Source of the DNA: JBCFBK01 sp038562555 | GTDB taxonomy: Bacteria > Bacteroidota > Bacteroidia > Bacteroidales > Prolixibacteraceae | Length of the DNA stretch: 27,905 nt | Assembly: GCA_038562555.1 (NCBI GenBank) | Contig: JBCFBK010000067.1 | Coordinates: forward strand, 1 to 27,905 | Direction: 5' to 3' | Part shown: piece by piece, positions 25,232 to 27,905 of the stretch | Layout: every line of letters starts with the position of its first letter | How positions within the stretch are numbered: position 1 is the stretch's first letter | Notes under the pieces: model-generated | What the model was told of the DNA's origin: nothing | Databases searched by the model: none | Seen by the model: the letters and a program-made list of their open reading frames with translations, nothing else | Made by a program: the position numbers and the translations under genes

Positions 25232-25793
25232 ATTTATTCAATACATTTTACGGTTTGGTAATTTGAACAAACAGCAAATCGACCTGATTAAAAGCAGGGC
25301 GTCAGAAACAGAACTTCGCAAAGACGACTATTATTGGGAAGCAGGAAAAACGGTTAAACAAATTGGCTTTCTTACTGATGGTGTTCTGCGTGTTTATTAT
25401 TACAACAACAAGGGCGAAGAAATTACACGTTACTTTATTGACGAAAACCATTTGATTTTATCGGGAAGTACGATCGATGAAATTTATACGCCTTCTGAAT
25501 ATCTGTCAGCCATTACCGATTGCAAACTGGTTGTTTTTTCAAAACATGACTGGAAAGAAATCTCCGAAACCATTGTTGGTTGGGATCATATTCTTCAAAA
25601 AATAGTTTCGAAATATCACAGCGAGAAAATTGCGCGAAGAAGCGAATTAATTTCGCAAGACGGAACGGAACGCTATCTTGATTTTATTCAAAAATTTCCG
25701 ACATTGGTAAACCGTGTGCCTTTGTCATTCATCGCTTCTTATTTGGGAATTACACAATCTTCTTTAAGCAGAATAAGAAAAAATATCCGCTAA
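25224..25793 (+). CDS. Crp/Fnr family transcriptional regulator
   Basis: This 189-residue protein has a cyclic-nucleotide-binding-like beta roll at about 20-115 (YYWEAGKTVKQIGFLTDGVLRVYYYNNKGEEITRYFIDENHLILSG) and a C-terminal helix-turn-helix at about 160-189 (PLSFIASYLGITQSSLSRIRKNIR). A classical phosphate-binding cassette for cAMP (FGELAL-type with Arg) is not seen, so it probably senses something else. The protein is slightly shorter than E. coli Crp. The ATG is set by homology and by the absence of other ATGs before the roll. Three related palindromes flank the gene, so it may regulate itself and the aldo/keto reductase downstream. Confidence 0.92.
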   Translation: MGKFIQYILRFGNLNKQQIDLIKSRASETELRKDDYYWEAGKTVKQIGFLTDGVLRVYYYNNKGEEITRYFIDENHLILSGSTIDEIYTPSEYLSAITDCKLVVFSKHDWKEISETIVGWDHILQKIVSKYHSEKIARRSELISQDGTERYLDFIQKFPTLVNRVPLSFIASYLGITQSSLSRIRKNIR

Positions 25794-25800
25794 ATCCCTT

Positions 25801-25816
25801 TTTGCCAAATGGCAAA
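25801..25816. promoter_or_regulatory. Palindrome 3 upstream of the aldo/keto reductase
   Basis: TTTGCCAAATGGCAAA is perfect, seven-base arms around AA, and begins eight bases after the Crp-like stop codon. It is 55 bases before the reductase ATG. Confidence 0.65.
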
Positions 25817-25871
25817 TGCTTTCATTTTTTATTGAACAACCTTTGTGGTGTCAAATTTAAAATCAAGAAAA

Positions 25872-26846
25872 ATGAACACAAGAAAATTGGGGAAAAGCGG
25901 ATTGAAAGTATCTGCATTGGGCTTTGGTTGCATGGGGTTAAGTTTTCCAAACGCACCTTCAAAAGAAGAAAGCATAAAGTTAATTCGTTCGGCAGTTGAA
26001 CACGGAATTACTTTCTTTGACACGGCGCAAGGTTATGGCGAAAATGAACTTTTAGTTGGCGAAGCACTCGAACCCGTGCGTAAAGAAGTTGTAATTGCCA
26101 CAAAGTTCGGTTTCAAAGACGGCAATGTGCGGTTCGGCTTAGATAGTCGCCCTGAAAACATAAAAGCTGTTGCCGAAGCATCTTTGAAAAGATTGAGAAC
26201 CGACGTCATTGATTTGTTTTATCAGCACCGCCCCGACCCGAATGTTCCTGTTGAAGACGTTGCAGGAACAGTACAAGATTTGATACTACAAGGCAAGGTA
26301 AAACATTTCGGACTCTCAGAAGCCAATGCAGAAACCATTCGCAAGGCACACGCTGTTTTACCCGTAACGGCTTTGCAAAGTGAATACTCTATGTTTTACC
26401 GTGCGCCTGAAAACGAAATCATTCCGACCTTGGAAGAATTAGGAATTGGTTTTGTTCCTTTCAGTCCGTTGGGCAAAGGATTTTTGACAGGAACAATCAA
26501 CGCAGACGTAGCGTTGGCTAAAGATGATACAAGAAATATGTTGCCGCGTTTCAGTAAAGAAAACCGAAAAGCAAACCAGGCGTTGGTGGACTTGGTTGTT
26601 TCCATTGCGACCGGCAAAAACGCAACGCCTGCACAAATTGCATTAGCTTGGTTGTTGGCTCAAAAACCTTTTATTGTTCCAATTCCGGGGACATCAAAAT
26701 TGCATCGCTTACAGGAAAACATTGGTGCGGCAAACGTATCATTGACTAATGACGAATTGAATAAAATAAATTCAGCATTGGCAACAATCAAAATCGTAGG
26801 CGAACGCTATCCTGCACAATTACGGGACATCGCAGAAAGGAAATAG
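25872..26846 (+). CDS. Aldo/keto reductase
   Basis: This 324-residue enzyme has the aldo/keto reductase tetrad at Asp50, Tyr55, Lys78 and His119 (FFDTAQGYGENELLVG, IATKFGF, FYQHRPDP). The cofactor-binding late motif is IPGTSKLHRLQENIGAANVSL. It is an NADPH-dependent TIM-barrel enzyme reducing carbonyls. I used the ATG at 25872 (MNTRKLGKSGLKVSALGFG); the frame runs to 25845, but the extension is not typical. It follows the Crp-like gene by 78 bases with palindrome 3 between. The tyrosine-auxin-like group (YakC/AKR13-type) is likely; the substrate is unknown. Confidence 0.95.
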   Translation: MNTRKLGKSGLKVSALGFGCMGLSFPNAPSKEESIKLIRSAVEHGITFFDTAQGYGENELLVGEALEPVRKEVVIATKFGFKDGNVRFGLDSRPENIKAVAEASLKRLRTDVIDLFYQHRPDPNVPVEDVAGTVQDLILQGKVKHFGLSEANAETIRKAHAVLPVTALQSEYSMFYRAPENEIIPTLEELGIGFVPFSPLGKGFLTGTINADVALAKDDTRNMLPRFSKENRKANQALVDLVVSIATGKNATPAQIALAWLLAQKPFIVPIPGTSKLHRLQENIGAANVSLTNDELNKINSALATIKIVGERYPAQLRDIAERK

Positions 26847-26943
26847 ACAACAACGTAACGACCGATCGAAAAAACGGCTGGTACCAAGGGCCTGGCGTCA
26901 GGCAGGGCGAAGTGCTTTGTTTGACGCTCATTGCTATATTTGA

Positions 26944-27186
26944 ACTTTAGTTCTTCACTTCAGGGTTAATGCAAGCTTAGGCAACCTTGTCCGTCAAGCA
27001 AGCAAGACATCTGCGGCCTGGCTTATCTGCGATCTGTTTGAGTTTAGCAAGGAAAAACCCTTCGATTTCGCGGTTTTCTGCCGAAAAAGAATGAATCACA
27101 AGAAAAAAGGGCCCTTCATGAGTTCAAACCCTATACTTCATCCAAAAAACAGGGGCCTTCGTGAATTAGACATCCGTCGCTATTGA
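26944..27186 (+). other. Open frame of unknown origin over a dispersed element
   Basis: The 420-base stretch between the aldo/keto reductase and the DUF4469 remnant has no convincing gene. It holds one long frame of 80 codons without an early ATG (ASLGNLVRQASKTSAAW..., ending RGLRELDIRRY). The frame starts inside copy B of the dispersed element, so it is probably a non-coding repeat, or the remains of a mobile element. A weak hairpin GCCTG-N4-CAGGC lies near 26889-26902. Confidence 0.35.
26964..27020. repeat. Copy B of the short dispersed element
   Basis: It matches positions 23592-23630 over GCAAGCTTAGGCA, CCTTGT and, after a 15-base insertion, GACATCTGC. Two copies within 3.4 kb suggest a mobile or intergenic repeat. 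Confidence 0.45.
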
Positions 27187-27268
27187 CTCACATTGTTCAA
27201 TTACATAAATTTATGTTATAGTTCGCGAACATTGTTAAACTTCTTAATTCTCTAACGCCGCAATTAAA

Positions 27269-27626
27269 ATGAGTGTTCAGGGCGTGGCTGATACCATGCT
27301 GAGTGTTCTGCAGGTAACCGATATTAAGACCGGTTCGGTCAATGATCTGCTTACCCCCGGCCGGAACCTGAAAATAAACGGGTATAAAGTGAGGGTGCGG
27401 GCGAGCATGCCGACAACGGGTATATTTCGCGAACCAGATTTCGGGTGAAAGCACAAAAGTAGATCCGACCGATATTGCCATAAACAATCCTTCGGAACTG
27501 ATCGTCGTGATCCCCGCACTGGCTGCCGGAACCTATAGTCTGCAGATAACCAAGCAGTTTAGCTCATCTACTCTTCTTAAGGAACCCCGGACAGTTATCT
27601 TCGAAAAAGTACTGACCGTGCAATAG
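27269..27626 (+). pseudogene. DUF4469 domain remnant with two frameshifts
   Basis: The first frame gives VTDIKTGSVNDLLTPGRNLKI. After an apparent one-base loss near 27391 a second frame reads GEHADNG, and after another near 27420 a third frame reads YFANQISGESTKVDPTD through PALAAGTYSL and KEPRTVIFEKVLTVQ to a stop at 27626. Together these follow a DUF4469 Ig-like domain of Bacteroidota HU-related proteins. The N-terminal DNA-binding part is missing: an in-frame stop lies at 27245. It is therefore a dead 3' fragment, or the window contains sequencing errors. Confidence 0.65.
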
Positions 27627-27676
27627 TTCTTATCCTGGGATTAGCCCGGATTTTGGGATGTAAACAGGTTTAACTT

Positions 27677-27710
27677 TGGTGGCGCCTCAAACATAGTTTT
27701 GGCGCCACCA
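27677..27710. terminator. Strong hairpin after the DUF4469 remnant
   Basis: TGGTGGCGCC (27677-27686) and GGCGCCACCA (27701-27710) form a perfect ten-base-pair, GC-rich stem. The loop itself can pair AAAC with GTTT around ATA. No clear T-run follows on either strand, so a terminator role is only a guess; it could also be a mobile-element end. Confidence 0.4.
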
Positions 27711-27755
27711 CTAAAAACATCTTCAGTATTAATACATTCCGTTCCCATCTGTTAA

Positions 27756-27855
27756 GCGATACCCACATCAATGTTAGTGCGACACCCACATCAATGTTAG
27801 TGCGACACCCTCATCAACGTTAGTGTGATACCCTCACCAACGTTAGTGCGATTCC
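27756..27855. repeat. 23-base tandem array, four units and a partial fifth
   Basis: Units begin at 27756, 27779, 27802 and 27825, with a partial unit at 27848. The consensus is GCGACACCC, then WCATCAAYGTTAGT. There are no spacers, so it is not a CRISPR. Multiple terminal repeats of about this length are known at the ends of IS21-type elements. The proposal here is tentative, since no transposase is seen. Confidence 0.65.
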
Positions 27856-27905
27856 AGGAGAGGATTCTTTTCAAAGATAACGGCAGCTCCGCCGCCGCGC
27901 GAAAG
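27843..27905 (-). CDS. Possible C-terminus of an edge-cut gene (20 residues)
   Basis: A minus-strand frame enters from the right edge and reads GGGAAVIFEKNPLLESH before a TAA inside the tandem array. It may be the last residues of a gene, perhaps a transposase helper, but it is too short to identify. Confidence 0.2.
   Translation of the reverse strand, partial: LSRGGGAAVIFEKNPLLESH

Noticed and set aside
27756..27855. CRISPR array
   Set aside because: The 23-base units abut with no spacers, and no cas gene is present.

Overview
The window looks like a chromosome segment of a member of the Bacteroidota. The signs are a SusC/SusD pair preceded by an ECF sigma factor and a FecR anti-sigma factor, a TonB-dependent receptor with an N-terminal STN domain, lipoprotein signal peptides, Cys-type sulfatases, few clear Shine-Dalgarno sequences, and several TAnnTTTG promoter elements of the Bacteroidota type. 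I cannot name genus or species. The gene mix (polysaccharide utilization plus DUF5916) would suit a free-living or marine Bacteroidales/Marinilabiliales relative, but that is inference.

Layout. (1) 1-2011: the start of an SDR oxidoreductase (minus, cut by the window edge), divergent from an HxlR regulator. A MntA/HepT (MNT-HEPN) toxin-antitoxin pair follows, and immediately after it lies a diverged second copy of the last 144 bases of the hxlR gene. (2) 2022-2726: an unrecognised protein on the minus strand. (3) 2844-17196: a polysaccharide utilization locus: ECF sigma factor, FecR, SusC with STN domain, SusD, a right-handed beta-helix lipoprotein of the pectate-lyase superfamily, a 1006-residue double alpha/beta-hydrolase with LamG-like tail, and two S1-type sulfatases. 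All are on the plus strand with short gaps, so the locus probably imports and de-esterifies/desulfates a sulfated, probably acidic polysaccharide. (4) 17197-17452: a gap holding a short fossil of an SDR gene, then a DUF5916/CBM9-like outer-membrane protein. (5) 19691-22697 (minus): an apparent operon of SDR, AraC regulator, second SDR and a SnoaL-like protein. (6) 22942-25113: a small two-helix membrane protein, a secreted protein with three 17-residue repeats, and a divergent HxlR / NmrA-type quinone-reductase-like pair with clear operator candidates. (7) 25224-26846: a Crp/Fnr-type regulator and an aldo/keto reductase, linked by three near-identical palindromes. (8) 26847-27905: accessory debris: a short element also seen after the secreted protein, a twice-frameshifted DUF4469 remnant, a strong hairpin, and a 23-base tandem array at the right edge that may be the end of an insertion sequence.

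How the parts work together. In the PUL, ligand sensed by the SusC STN domain would be relayed through FecR to the sigma factor. SusC/SusD would import oligosaccharides, and the beta-helix protein, esterase-like protein and sulfatases would prepare the glycan. The right-hand third is mostly small redox enzymes (SDRs, NmrA-type, aldo/keto reductase), each beside its own regulator (AraC, HxlR, Crp-like), a typical electrophile or quinone stress accessory arrangement. No rRNA, tRNA or CRISPR array was seen.
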